From Coptis chinensis (taxonomy: Eukaryota; Streptophyta; Magnoliopsida; Ranunculales; Ranunculaceae): 64,000 nt of DNA. The stretch lies in contig CM027381.1 of NCBI GenBank assembly GCA_015680905.1, positions 17,957,501 through 18,021,500 on the forward strand. Reading direction: 5' to 3'. The position numbers were made by a program, and so were the translations under genes. This document shows, in pieces, positions 43,801 to 57,651 of this stretch. Under the pieces are notes generated by a model. It was given only the letters and a program-made list of their open reading frames with translations, did not search any database and was not told the origin of the DNA. Every line of letters begins with the position of its first letter. The stretch's first letter is position 1.

Positions 43801-45357
43801 CATAGTTCTCAGGTACACTTAGAGTCGTATTTGTGATAAATTGCTTTATTTTATGTTCATTTTGCATTTTAATTTGACTTCTTATTGCATCGGTGCCTTT
43901 GAACACTTTTGTGCTTCATTGCTTAGTTGATTAGACTAATATATGTCGTTCCTATATTTGATTTTCATTCGTTTTTCTTTTTCCCTTTTGTCACAAGTAC
44001 TAACAACTTGATGTTGTTCTTCATTTCTTTAAAGTCTTACATGTTTCTTTTTGGTTAGTTTGTTTTGTGGGTAATGTATGTTCTTTGATTTCTTGCAATA
44101 CATACTCTTACCCGAATTTTTAAGTCTGTCTTTCTTCAAATAAATGGATCATATGGTGATCATATAGGGAAGCTAGGTTTGTCTTGGAGCGATGAGATTT
44201 AACGTATACTATCTCAAATATATGTTCTTAGCTTCTTATCTATGTACTTAACGAAGTAGATTCGCAGCATCACCTGATAAGTAAATTTGTTATATTCAAA
44301 CCTTTGGTAGAAACTATGAACAGATGGTTGTGATAACTTGGTGTATATATTGTGTTAGTGGGGTGTTATAATTCTGAGTATTAACTATAATTGTTTTATG
44401 TAGCTTTGAACTAAGAAGTTTAAGGGCCATACAAGAAAGTCGGAAGCCGAGATCTGTATATTTCAAAGGTACTTTGCTTTCACTCTCTCTCCCTCTCCTA
44501 ATGATTAGTGATAAGTTTGTTTTTACTCTTTTGGTTTGCATTGTTCTTTCCATTTGTGTAGTTTACTGATGTGTGTATAGATTCGTTACTAGGCTCAAAC
44601 CATTCTCTATTCAGTTCCTTAATTTCATTGCCCTATTGCCAATATGTTATCTTTCAGATGGTACCAATCATCTCGAGCACTCCGACACCATTAAATCACT
44701 TTCTTGATTGAAAAGACTGTTTACAAAGGTATTTTCCCAAGCTTTACAACTTTTGAATTCAATTCTATTTATTTCCAGCATGTAGAATTTATTTTTCTAC
44801 TCTTCTTGATTCGTGACCTCCTTTGCTTTGCATTTAGAATTGTGTGGATTTCATGTAAATGGTTTCAATCATTGTTTAAAGCACTGAAGCAACCATGTCT
44901 ATTACTGAGATACAAGACAAGATACCACACAATTGACCAAATCAGACAATATAATTTCCAATCTCTCATATTCTTTTTTTAAAAAATAAAAATACTCTGA
45001 ACAACAATTCGAAACTTTTATGATTTGCCTTGGGAATGCCATGATTAGTTACTACACATATTCAGTTTCATGGGTACAGTCTCTATTATATTGTTTGGGA
45101 AGTGTCGTCTATTGCATCTTAAGTGTTTGAGAAAACGTTCAGATGGGTCTTTTCTCTTTCTTATTCCTACCATGATTTTGTTTGACTTAATAGAATGCAA
45201 GATGCATGAAGTTTTGCACCCTTTTATCAACTGTGATTGCATCCGGTTTAAGATACACAGACACTGGATGGGTTTATGGAGTGGGCTTAATTCAGAGGTA
45301 ATTCACTATCCATACTATAATGCTGAATGTTATTACGTTGCCATTTTCAAAGATAAT
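40869..45357. other. 4.5 kb of low-copy DNA without a recognised gene
   Basis: AT-rich sequence with only short frames. I looked for exon-like open blocks with splice borders and found none convincing. A short duplicated phrase around TAGCATGATA(A/G)CACCA occurs near 41580 and 41678. Confidence 0.35.
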
Positions 45358-45622
45358 AAAAATGCTTTTATCATGAATTAGTCTTTATGATCTATATGAT
45401 AACTTGAATAGTGATAAATGGCATACAAAAGGCCTTATGAATCCAACATTATAAACTAGCACCATAGTAAAGAATATTTCCAGTAGAAATATACGAAGAA
45501 GATGATTCTAAAATGCTCTTATCATGAATTAGTCTTTATGATCTATATGACAACTTAAATAGTGATAAATGGTATACAAAAGGCCTTATGAATCCAACAT
45601 TATAAACTAGCACCATAGTAAA
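45358..45622. repeat. Tandem duplication, two ~113-bp units, period about 151 bp
   Basis: Unit 1 (45358-45471) and unit 2 (45509-45622) both run from AAAATGCT..TATCATGAATT to AACTAGCACCATAGTAAA with only a few substitutions. A 38-base linker lies between them. Confidence 0.85.
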
Positions 45623-48600
45623 TAGGCTTATTGCCGATTAAAGATGTTGATCATAGTGAAAATCATTTAAAGAGACCCATTGCCCATCAATCTATGAGCC
45701 TAAAGTTCAAGGCGTTTGTTTTAGTTATGAATTTGACTATCCCAGTAATGTCAACTTTTTTAGTGTATAAGTATAATACTTACTTAACTTAATAGTGCTA
45801 GATTATCCCATTTAGATGTTTGGTGAAGATTTGAATTGCTTAATTAATTTCTTTGTAACTACACTTGCATTTTCTTTGCAACTACACTTGCTTTTAATAT
45901 GGACAACTGTTAGGTAGCTATCCTCAACCCACCCCCCCTCTTCTATGTTTATATATAATTTTGAAGTTTGACATACAAACCAATACATGCTAATCCTTTA
46001 GATCATCGATAAATTGATACTCATGGGACGATATACTTAGGAACAGGTTGGGGTAGATTTTCAAGAGTGGTTTATTCCTTCTGTGACTTGGATGGCAATA
46101 TAAACCCTTCGGGCTTGACGGACTGGGGAGACCCTTCAAAGAGAGGGTAATGATCCTTCCCTTAATACCATTACTACCAATCAAAGACCATTAATACTCA
46201 GTAGTTGAGAATGATCCCAAGAAGCCATGCCAGCCACCATTAGAGATTGGTTCTTTACAAGTACTGATATGTCTTGAAAGCTACTAATCTTTTATGAGTT
46301 ATCATCCATGAATTGCATTGTAATTTTCTTTTAAATATTTTTTGTGTCATTTTTGTGCGTAGTGTCCTACCCTTTTGGATTCTGAGCCGTAGGTAATTTG
46401 ACTCTACAAATAATGGATGTAGATGATAGATTTGAAGATATTCTTTCCATTAGATTGTCAAACAGCCAAGGGCTCCAAACTTTTGTATGGTAAAATCCAT
46501 AAGTCGATAAGGTTAGACTAATCTAAGTATTTGTCATGTGGCTTGATTAGGATCGTTGATTTTAGTAGTAAATTTGCTACCTACATGACTAGAGTATGAG
46601 AGTATCCTTGGGGCCCTAAATTGTGCTTGGGCTATCGAATTTATCGAACTAGACCCTTATACTAGATATATGTAAAATTTAGACAAGTAATTTTCTAGGA
46701 CACTTTGTTTGGGTTGTACTAGAAACTGATCATCGAATAGCTACAATTCTTTCATTATCTCAGGTCACTAAGCCACATGTTTTGCCTATCTATCTCAAAG
46801 TGGCAGAGCTTTCTAATTTCAATAGTTATGGTTGGATAAATATCTTCACTTCCACATAATGAGAATAATTTATCACTAACATTTATTGCTAGGTAAATAT
46901 CTTCACTTCCTCATGGTGTGTATCATGGATTAATGATTCATGTTCGGTTCATATTAGAGGTCATTGGATGCAAGATATTATCAGTTGATATTGACACTGC
47001 TTATGTGCTGCAGATATTTTGTTTAGTTCCATTAAAAGCTATTGTTTTATGAGTTTGTTGGTCTAATAGTGACACACATAACCAGTATATATGAGGTACC
47101 CTAATTATAATTGTAAAATCCATCTCAATTAGGATTATTAGGATCTTATTCTTGAAATTTGTTAAAAAAAACATTTCTACTCATTGGTGCTAAGTGTAAA
47201 ATGGTTGGCTCTGTGACAGAGTTTTCTGAATTTTGGAGCACCAGCTCTTTTCCTCTTTCATGCATATGAGCTGAAAGTATTTGTCGATTTGGGCTGGTTA
47301 GAGAATTGAAAGTATAGGGCAATCTGTTTTATGTTTCTAAACAAGTTATTCCAATGCTACATAGACAAGTCACTTCTCTAACTAGACAGCTCCAATGTCT
47401 TGTTGATGATCTTGCATAGGTACAACCAAGTTTTCCTATTTGGACCTGTGAATTTATAATAAAATAATAATTGCATAACCATATGATTCATTTTCGAAAA
47501 TTTTAGTATTCAGTGGAGATTGTCTGTCCAGTTACTTTGTTGAGAAATCCTGCTTGAAGACATACACTTAATAGAAATGATAATGGGTAGAATCTATAAT
47601 GTGTAGAGCACCTAGGAATCCCATCAACTTGCAAGTCTCAAGTAATGGGCTTTTCTAATGTAGATTGTGTTCTGGACCTTTATATCAATTTGTTGAACAT
47701 GACCATGTTATCTTCATTTCCCCACCAAACTTCGATTAGTATTGCATGCAAGAAGATTGAGATCACAAGAATCACAGTATAGTTGATTGGGACTAGCCTC
47801 CATAGTTTGATACCTATCTTGACAAAAGTGGTGATTAGACTGAACTTATAGTCATTAGTTTGGTATGCAACATTGCATCAAGATATTGATTTTTATTATT
47901 AACTAACATGTGAATAGTGGATGGAGATGTTGGAGAAAAGAAGTTTAATAGGAGTCTGGCTGCATAGGAGTTTGAAGAACAAGCAATATGTTTATGTATT
48001 AAACATTGAATAGGACTGTGGGTAGTAGGATTGTTCGGAAGACTTTTACTTTAGGTTATATGTTTTGGTTATGGGTATCACCTCGCTTCAGCAATAGGTT
48101 TGGATTTGGTTATCGTGTATATGCAATTGTAATAATTTGCACAAAACCTATACTGTCAAGGTTATGCGTAGGCACACTTAGGCATCGACTAGGCGCTATT
48201 TTTTCAGCAAACTCCCTTTCCTTTTCAAGTGACATCTTTGTATACTATGCCTCATGTCATATTATTTTTTAATAGACCACTTAAACTATTATTAAAAAAA
48301 AACACGATCTAACTCTGCTCATGAATTACAAGATCATGATTGGATCCACAATAGTCATGCAAGGTCATTTTTTCTGCATTCCCATACTAACATGCATGTG
48401 ACCTACCAACAATCAAAGGTTTTTTGGTTAATCAATTGGAATGGGTAGTCAATCAGTCTTGTCATAATAAGAGTTGTTAATTAGTATGAGTGAATTGGCT
48501 TGCATTTCAAGATTAGCTTGCATTTCTTTATTTTTTACGAGTGGATTAGTTTGCATTTCAATGTTCTTTTACATGGATTCATGTACCAGCAGGGTACTTA

Positions 48601-48979
48601 CTTTAACATATGCAACTATACATTTTCAGTTTAGGATCCAAAGTTTTTTGTAGCCTATATACTTGATAAACCTTTTTTTTTTGTGTGTTCCAGGGTCTTT
48701 GATTGCGAATCATTTCCGAGATAGAATGAACCATATTGTCGTAGCATTCCAATTTCAAAGGCGTGAACTGTAAGTATCGGTTATATGCACTTCTACAATT
48801 CAGAATTTCCTTATATTGTTTGTATACGAAAAGGTAAAGGATTGTTGTAATTAAGTTGCAACTTTGGTATCATGTCAAGGATAAGGTGGAGAAGTACAGT
48901 TCACTAGAATTGTCCTAGCACGTATGGACTGTCGTGGAGGAATCTAGATTAGCCTATGTGTGCTTGCCTATATGCATAT
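45623..48979. other. Low-copy DNA without a recognised gene
   Basis: No supported ORF. It contains copy 2 of the 49-bp dispersed repeat at 46179-46227. The rest is unremarkable AT-rich sequence up to the solo LTR. Confidence 0.35.
46179..46227. repeat. 49-bp dispersed repeat, copy 2
   Basis: Partner of 37429-37477, same orientation. Confidence 0.65.
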
Positions 48980-50466
48980 TGATAAGAGCCCAAAATTGTA
49001 GTTTTAACCCTGTAACAGTCATACTTTTAGACCAATTATGTGAGTAATAATTAAGAGTTAACACTGATTATGTGTTTTTATGCATTTCAGGTTTCAAAGT
49101 CCATTATGTGCAGAAATGTGCCACTTTAGTGAGATAAAGGAGCAAAGGTCGGTTACTAAGTAGTTCTGTGATTAAAGGCCAAGATTCAAGAAGACAAAGC
49201 CTTCCTAAGCCCGGTCAAAAGCTGAAAAGTCGACGTAAACAGGGCGTAAACAAAGACACAAGTGAGAACTTCCAAAGGCCGTATCTTTGGACTCAGACCT
49301 CGAATGGGGCCTACCTTATGTCAAAACGACCGGCTCGGAAAGAGATTTCCAATGGTCTAAGCCTTAACCCAATCAGAGGAGCAAAAGTGGACGAAAAGTC
49401 TGTTGAAGCCAACTGCAGTTGAAAAGGCCTTTTTGGACTGAAAGAATTGGGTTTTGGGCCTGATTCTTTGGCCCAAAACATGGATCCAAGCCCATGCACG
49501 ATTTTTGGATCTGAACATATAAAAACCAAAGCTTAGCTCTTTGTTAATGGTAGTTAGTTAGACCTAAAACAATATAGATAATTCTAGATCTAGTTTAATT
49601 AATTAAATTAAGTTTTAGTTCCATTTTCAATCCTTGTTTTAGATTAAGTCTTTGAATCATTGTTCTTGATTGATTAGATAAATAAAATAGTTATTTTATC
49701 AATTTCGAATTGTGTTATTTCAATCTATTAGATCTAGTTTTAATTATTGTTGGTTACTATTTCTTAGTTGTTAATTAGAATTTAATTATCGTTTAGTTTA
49801 GATTAGTAAATTTCGAATCTTTGATAATATGTTTAGTTTAGATTCATATGGGAATGATTGCGGAATGATTCAAAGCTAAAACCTCCATTAGAGGGGTTGA
49901 TGAAGCCTTGATGAAAACTTAGTGGTATAGTGTAGAAGCAGTGTAGAATCTATTCCAATCTAGAAGGTCGTGATTCGCCATGAGAATGGGTGGACGACCT
50001 CACATGCTAGTTAGTATTCGGTAGAAATGCCATGAACACTAGGGATTAGAACTCGAATTCTTGCCGTAAGAACGTGAGAATCGAGATACAAGAATCTATA
50101 CTAGGTTATTAAGTTGGATTCGACGTGGATTCAATTCCCCTCTAATCCTTTATCTAGATTCAAAAATAATCGTATTTCCATAGCATTCGTAGTTAAATTC
50201 AAATAATCAATTTCATATTGTATCGTAGTATAACACCCTTCGTAAAGCTCTCATTAGACTTAAGACCGACTAATTAGACTAGAAAACATTCCATGCTAGA
50301 GTACTAGGAGTGGAATAAATTTGTTACTCCACTCTATCTCGATAGAATTGAGAGTAGAAACTTTGATAAGCAATTTAGCATCGTAAGATAGTTTGTAGTT
50401 TTACTTTCGTATAGAGTTTCATCGCTTTATTTTGTAGGTAAAACTATTTCATTTTACAGTTTATCA
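48980..50466 (+). mobile_element. Solo LTR of an A-type Athila element (1487 bp)
   Basis: Starts TGATAAGAGCCCAAAATTG and ends TTTTACAGTTTATCA. It is collinear with the LTRs of A but clearly diverged, so it is a sister copy or subfamily. A perfect 5-bp duplication CATAT flanks it (48975-48979 and 50467-50471), so the single LTR is the full product of LTR-LTR recombination after one insertion. A TATA-like CATATAAAAACC lies at about 49516. Confidence 0.92.
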
Positions 50467-50471
50467 CATAT

Positions 50472-50925
50472 CCTTAACAAAGCTTTATGAATCTATGATA
50501 CTAAAGTTTGGTCCTTTCCACTAAATAGTTTATTCCAAAAGAGCTTAAAGTATGCAACTTGACAATATTTGTGGGTATCCATATATCTAGCTCAGCGGAC
50601 CTAAGCAAGTTAGATAATTTAATATTTTAACATACTAAGTTGCACGTTAGATCTTACGTAGTTGAGTTATATATGTTTCTTGAGTCACCAACCTATTTGT
50701 TGCGTAAGGATATTGTTCTGCATTCCATAGTTTGTTATTTGTTTTATTGTAAATTCTGTTTTAGTGTCTTACTGTATGCAAATTACTCTGGTGAAATGTA
50801 TGCAACTCATTGAGTTGGTGGATAACACTCCTCCAATTAGTTAATTTATCGACAGTAAAACCTCAAAGTTTTATTCTCATATCAATCATCTCTTGGTGGG
50901 GGGAGTGATGCAATATAGGTGGACG
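50472..50925. other. Low-copy DNA after the solo LTR
   Basis: No gene seen; continues the host sequence interrupted by the solo LTR. Confidence 0.3.
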
Positions 50926-51025
50926 CCTATGGTTTATTGGCATTTGATAGGCGAGGTGCCTATGGCTTCTTTATAAGCAGGCGCCTATAGTTCTTTTATA
51001 AATAATAGGCGAGGTGCTAATGTTT
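50926..51025. repeat. Degenerate AGGCG/GCCTAT repeat
   Basis: Four irregular copies of GCCTATGG or GCCTATAG, each linked to a GATAGGCGAGGT-like phrase, spaced about 25-45 bases. The motif is partly palindromic (AGGCGCCT). Confidence 0.6.
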
Positions 51026-54000
51026 TTTTTTATCGAACTAAGCTTTAGTATATATTTGGTGCACTATATATGGTTGTTTTGATAATACATAGTCTTTTAT
51101 GTAGCGTTAAATATAAACCTTATTCAAACAATTTGTCTTTCATTTTGTAGCTCTTGGTGACAATGCATTACTCAGATTTTCTTGCTGGTGGGTTGAGATA
51201 AATTTCGAGATTGTGGAGATCGATTTGGTTCATATGAACTTTAAAGGTATTGTCTACTATTCGTTGAGGAAACCGTGTGGACACATATGCATAGACATAT
51301 ATTAGTTACGTCATTATATGGTGTTAAAGCAGCTAGAACAATACTCATTTATTTAAAGAAGTTGAACACAACCCTTCCTACCATATGCCTGAAATCCCAT
51401 ACATTTACACTATTGATCTTCCACAAATCGGCTAAATCATCTGCTGTGTATTTAATGTCAGGCAGCACAACATCGCTGTGTATATGGACAACAAATTTTC
51501 AATTAATGATTAATTGATGGCTGCATTATCAATCTCTAGCCTGAGGCCGGATTGAATCTCACATTTTCACTTCTTGCTCTAAGTCTAGATACAGTCTCGA
51601 TTCCTCACTCAGGTGCATGAGATAGCCCCTTGGCGTCCATTCTTCCAGATAGTTATAACCACCACTACTTTTGTTTATAGGTTTAAAAGAGTGTGAGTCC
51701 TCTGACACAGTTGCTACTCAAGGTAGTTGTAGGGCCGATGAGCTTGCAAATATCATGTTGGTGCTGTATTTGCCATAATAGCCATGTTTGATTAAGAAAA
51801 ATGTGATTTTGTCTACAAATACAAAGACCTTATCACTGCACAAATAAGATGCTTCCCATAGACCATAGTTTAATGCAAAATCTAAGGAACACCAAGTAAT
51901 CAGCTCAAGAAAACATTAACTAACATTATGAAAATGAACAGATTATTCAGATACTGTAAACGACATAATCAATCTGGGCGGCCATATCAACTCATCTTCT
52001 AGAGAACTTTTGAGGGTGGGATATTCATGTGCAGAAAAGTTTTTCATGGCTACAATTACTTGCATATTTCATGTCACTATTGAGCCATTAATAAATGCTA
52101 AACAACGTGTCTCTCTCTATTAGGCAACCCTTTCAATGAGTTTTCTTACTTACTTCGATTTTTGATAATCGATTGTACCAAAAAAACAAAAGGTTAACTA
52201 ATTGTTTTGGGGAAAAAAAATTTGGTTCATGCAAGTGTCCCACATTATGGGAATTCCTGGCTCCTCCACTGATTTTACATGTACACATTTACTTACTCAG
52301 TAAAAGTATTACAATGCTTGCCCTTGAATTATAAGAATGGATGTTGATTAAATTTTTTTGGATCATGAATATATTGTCAAATGAGGAAAAAAAAATCAAA
52401 GCCTTACTAGCTGTTATCGCGATATAATCACTTTGTATTTGTAATCTTCCCACTTTGTTTTGTTGTAAGAACTGAAAGGCTTGAAAGAACCAACGCAATA
52501 GGCATGTAAATTTAAACAATGGAGTACCAAATTAGTCCTCCATATTTCACTACATCATTTCTAAATTCTCCATTAGTATTCAATAGTAGCACCCATCATA
52601 TTAGAAGATGGAATCGTATCATCCTTTTATTTTTATTTTTTAAATGTACTTATCTAAGTAATTGTTTTCTTCTTATTGACGTTGAGATGATAGTTTTCAG
52701 CAAAGTTTTAATTTATTTTCTTATATTTTATTCTGTTAATATAATTATGTTAAACTTGAATTCTATCATTATGATGAAAAGTGAATGTAGCTACTCTGCT
52801 AAGTATATCCATTGGTGCTTTGTATAAGGCCTTTTACAGTGTTGGATTCTTGGAGTTAAATAATGACAACTAATTATTTCCCAATGTGCTAGATATGCAC
52901 CGTGTATCCAAGAAGAAAGTAGCACTTGCATTTTTGAACACATGGGTTTTTTCTGTTTGGAAGGTATATAGTTATCATGGAACAAGAAGTGCAAGTGGTC
53001 AACTTGACATGCATACTTGGAAGAGCAAATTTGCACCATGCTGGCTGAGGAAGTTTAGGTGATGTGTACTTCAAGTTTTCAGAAGTATATGAATCTACTC
53101 ATTTGAACTTCTTTTTTATTATATTAATCTTCTTTCCAATACTTTTTCTATCTAAGTTTGAAAAGAAGGTATGCTGGCTATTTTTATTTTATTTTTTTAC
53201 TTTTTTCTTGGTGTATTGACAAATTTGGTATTGCAAAATTCCATTTTGATAGTCGGCAATCACAACAATAGGTGATCATTGTCTCACAGTTACTAAGTAT
53301 TGCAGGCCCAATATAACAATCTACACGTCTATATTACATGTAGCTGGCGGAGTTAATATGGTTCCCAGTTATGTGTGCTACATATACTTGATCCTTTCTT
53401 CTTGATGCCACCACCCCAAAACTCTGGAGGCATTGTTGAACTTTTCGCAAGAAGGGTATTGCTCAACAAACACTAGAATGAAGCGAATGCTTACCTTTTG
53501 TCCCCTCTTCCACCATCTCCCTCCTTTCCCTATCTATTTTTACATATATTTTTATTTATTGTAAAAATTATTCTACATACATTTAAATAATATATAGAAG
53601 TCATGGCACTGTCATGAGTCGATGGACCAAAAAAGGCTACGGAAAAATGTTTCACAATTATGCTTCTTGGATTAACTTTTTCTTCTTCTCTTTATTTAGA
53701 GTTGGTTTTTCCAATATTTAGATCAATGACTTCATGCGGCATAAATGGGTTGAGGGAGAGGCAGAGTTTAGATACATGGTTGGGGTTGGTATTGCTCCCC
53801 ATGGAGAATGGCTATTGTGGACGGACTGTGGAATAGTGTGCTTGAGTTCTCTCCAAGTGTCCCAAGGACATCAACTTAGGTGTTCATATTTCATATTGCA
53901 CTTGGCCTTGGTGCGGTTAATAAGGACATTGCTACATAGATTAGAAATGACATCTCTCGGGCAAACACCACCAATAACCACTATGGTATAGATATTTTAT

Positions 54001-54325
54001 GGGTTAATAACATTAGTGATATAAGCTTTCTTCCCCTTTAAAGTTGCTTAGCTAGGCGATTTATATTTTTATAATCACTACGTTATGAGCAACTTCTTTT
54101 ATAAGTCTAGAACTCTATATATATACAATTTCTTTTCATTTGCCTCACCATGTTTGTTAAGATCTTGGATGTAATTATATTTCAGTGGAGGAAAGTCAGT
54201 CAATACTCTACCACCAATGGTAGGTAATGCAGCTAATGGCAACTAACGCTAGGTAATGCTGTATTGTAATTGTTAATAGTTTGATAAAAGTAAAAACAGT
54301 TCATCATGAACTATCAATGTAGCAG
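51026..54325. other. Low-copy DNA without a recognised gene
   Basis: Short frames only (for example 53734-53991), none resembling a known protein. It leads up to the Helitron-like terminus. Confidence 0.35.
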
Positions 54326-54354
54326 GCCCAGCCGCAGGCGGGCTAATTTGCTAG
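54326..54354 (+). mobile_element. Helitron-like 3' end (plus strand)
   Basis: A 7-bp GC stem with one bulged A (54326-54343, loop GCA), seven bases, then CTAG (54351-54354) followed by T. This is a strong match to plant Helitron 3' ends. The body would extend to the left, and the 5' TC end is not identified. Confidence 0.6.
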
Positions 54355-55216
54355 TCTTATACGAAAACACAGTTTATTTCAAAGGCCACCATTTTTTTTT
54401 TTTTTTTTTTTTTGTTAGGTTTGATCCTACATTATATGAATTTGAACTTTAGAAAGATCAATATAATTTTTATTAGAAACTTTACACAATAGACATTTCA
54501 TGCATCAGAAGAAAGAGAATATTGTGATGTAGAAGATGGATAAGAGAAAACATATTTGATAAACGTGTATTGTCTTTTGAAATTATTGGGCTCAAAATGG
54601 AGAAATAATTATATAAAATTGGTTTTTTGAGGACTTTACGTGAAGTTGTAATATTCACCATTTTTTTTTTCAATTTAACCTTTCAAATAATAAGTGCACT
54701 GAAATAATTTTTAAGCAACAATTTTTTGCATAAAGATACTCTAAAATAAAGTGAATATTAATTTATATTTACTTTACAACTTTTTTGAAATTTACCTGTT
54801 CATATTTTGTTGAAGTTTAATTTTTTATTTATTTTTTATTATAATTTTTTATTTTACATATTTAATTTTCTTTTCTTTGTAGTTTATTTTTGTGAATCCC
54901 AATGCCTATTTATACAATTAACTAAAGCCCATAGTTAATTTAAAGGCCCAATTTGATAAAATTCCATACCTTTTAGATTTGCATATTTGAATTTTCAACT
55001 TCAAATAAAGCCAATTGAATTTGAAATTAGAAGTAAGTCCACTTTAAATTAAGCCCATACTGCATACTTACAAACTTAGTTCAAATAATGTCTCAGCCCA
55101 AAGACCTTTGATTTACAAAATTAGCCCATAATGCATACTAACAAAATTTAGGTCTTCGCTTTCGACCCAAGGAAATGGGGCACATGAAAATATAAAGTAA
55201 GATATTGTCGAAATAT
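54355..55216. other. AT-rich DNA with T-run
   Basis: Holds a T-run of about 22 near 54393 and imperfect repeats of a phrase near AAGCCCATA.TGCATACT (about 55050 and 55126). No gene. Confidence 0.35.
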
Positions 55217-55467
55217 GAAGTAATCCTGGTGAGTTATGATGCCCGTTGATTCACAATATGCATATTATGATTATTCAGTAACCCTTATATTAAGTAATCC
55301 TGGCGAGTTTTTTTTCTTTTATATGAAGTAACCCATTGATATGTTGGTAGTGTGGGTAACTATTGACCTGTCGATCATGGGATCAAGTCGTGGTGACCTA
55401 AAACAAATCCTAGTGAGTTGTAATGCCCGTTGATTCATAACATTTATATTTATTCAGTAAACCTTAC
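55217..55467. repeat. Direct repeat, two diverged copies of ~65 bp
   Basis: 55221-55291 and 55406-55467 share AATCCTGGTGAGTT, ATGCCCGTTGATTCA and TTATTCAGTAA.CCTTA in the same order. A partial third copy (AGTAATCCTGGCGAGTTTT) lies at about 55294. Confidence 0.6.
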
Positions 55468-57651
55468 TCGCGCCAAAACGAAGGCTCTACTGACACCATA
55501 ATCATACTTACCACTAAAATTTGTTAGCTAAACCCGAATACAAAGTTTGTTATTGTTTGGAAAGAATAAGCTCAAAGTAAAATATTGGTTACTGCTTCGA
55601 TAGAATAAGCTCAAATGCATCTAAGTAGTATTGTTAACGTTCGGGATTATCATGAGGCATTAACTAATTATGCAAGAGAAAAATGAATCGAGATAATAAA
55701 GTAAGAAACAATAAAATAGCAGACCAAGCAGGAAATATATGAGATTTAAGTAATAATAACAAAAAGGATTGAAAATTGTTACTTATAAAATCATTTCCAA
55801 TACATTCATACATTTGTTTGTTTTTCCAAATGATAGTACTTCTAGATAAGCTTTTGATGGGGAGGCGTATAACTAATGGAACCTGCCAAGCCACGTTGAA
55901 CAATTTAAATCATAGTCGACTTAGATAAATAGTTTCTACCCTATTCTATGATCATGGATCCATGGCCTGTTATGCAAACCCTCAAGCGTCATGCATCTAT
56001 ATTTCTGCCAACTATGAATGTCTTTCATCAACCCCTCCTTGATTTGGAGACATATATGGTAGCACACCGCACATATATTTGGGAAGGAATTCTCTTCCAA
56101 ATATATTATTATACACAACCTGAAGGATTTATCATGTAACCTGCAAGAAAGGAATAGCATTGTGAATTACGTACACCCATGCATCCTCATACATGGAAAG
56201 GCAAATATTGGTGGTAATCACTAATCAGAATTTCGTGTATAACTAACATTCCAGTGTTTCATTCTCAAATAAGAATACACATAACTAAAATACAGGCGCC
56301 TTTTAATAGTTCCCAAGGGATTAAATCACCTTATCTAGGATGAACAATATGTTACATAGTATGTTACAGTTTCTTTATCTTCTTTTTCCAAAAAACCTTG
56401 TATCAAGTGTTCCTCCAAACAAAATGATGTGTGTTGCTATTCTTCATTATACATTAGTTATAACGCTTGTTGCAACATTAACCTAATGTGTTCCCTTCTT
56501 TCTTTAACTTGATGTCATGGAAAAGCTCAGAAGTCGTTCAATAGGGCAAAAGAAAGACCTATTGGCAGATTCTGGTGCTCACTAAGACACATGGCCTGTG
56601 TTAAAAAAAGGGTGGATGAAATTTTTAAAAACTCGCAGTCTATTGTATATAACCATTGGCAAATTTTAATTCCACTGACCATGTAGATTTTATCGAGATG
56701 TTAACAATCAAATGTTAGTATCTTGCTTTAAACAACGTCCACAAACATATGGTGTTTATAGAGTTAACCATGCTCAAATGAAAAAGCAACCTTCTTTGCA
56801 AGTGTTCAAATGAAATGGGGATCATAGGCATAGGTAATGAGGGATGTGAACATCTCAATCAGGAACCCTTGAATAAAACCTCTTCAACATCACTCCCGTA
56901 CCCCATTTTTTTATTAAGTGTTTCACTAAAGTAAAGGAGTGATAGAAGGTTGAAAAAGTGGTTTAATACAATTGATTATAATTAGTATTACAAATATATG
57001 GCGATAAATAAGAATGACTTTATATATGGAATATACTTGTCTGGTTCCATTAAGTCTTGAGAAAACATTAGCACCATAAACACTTGGTTCGCCAAATTGA
57101 TAAAGAAAATCAAGAATCCTTGTTAGAACTCAGACCTAAGAAAAATCAAGGAGACTTGTAATGACTTAATTAAATTCATGGAGACATGTACCTTCCAAGC
57201 ACGAAATATATTATTACAACTTTATGGCTTTGAAAAAATGCATTATTTTGATCACATCAATCTATTTGATACATTACCGGCGTGCACGTTCATGCAATCG
57301 TGCATCTACAAAATTTGCCCAATTTTTTTCAGTTATATATCTTCTTGGTGTCATTGATGCCTCATGATTGCCAAAATATTATAGTTGAGTTTCAACTATT
57401 TCAATCATTCCTCAAGTTGTGTTTCTTTTTTTATTTACAACAATTTGCTCCAAAATGAGGTAAGAGAACTTTGACCAAAACAACAAATTTAGAATACCCC
57501 AATTTCAAAACCAACATCATTAAAGTAACTCAAATTATAAGTAACAAAACTGTCACTCTTCACAGGCGCAATTTAACATACATACTAATGGCTAAGGACC
57601 TAAAAAGATACTCCATCAGATAAAATGGTATGGATTGAATAAGCAACATAC
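55468..57651. other. Low-copy DNA without a recognised gene
   Basis: No convincing exon on either strand; the short frames have no recognisable motifs. Confidence 0.3.

Noticed and set aside
48006..48272. 88-codon plus-strand ORF
   Set aside because: No recognisable domain, no splice or codon support, isolated.
53734..53991. 85-codon ORF as a gene
   Set aside because: Reads smoothly at first but matches no family I know and has no exon neighbours; not enough support.
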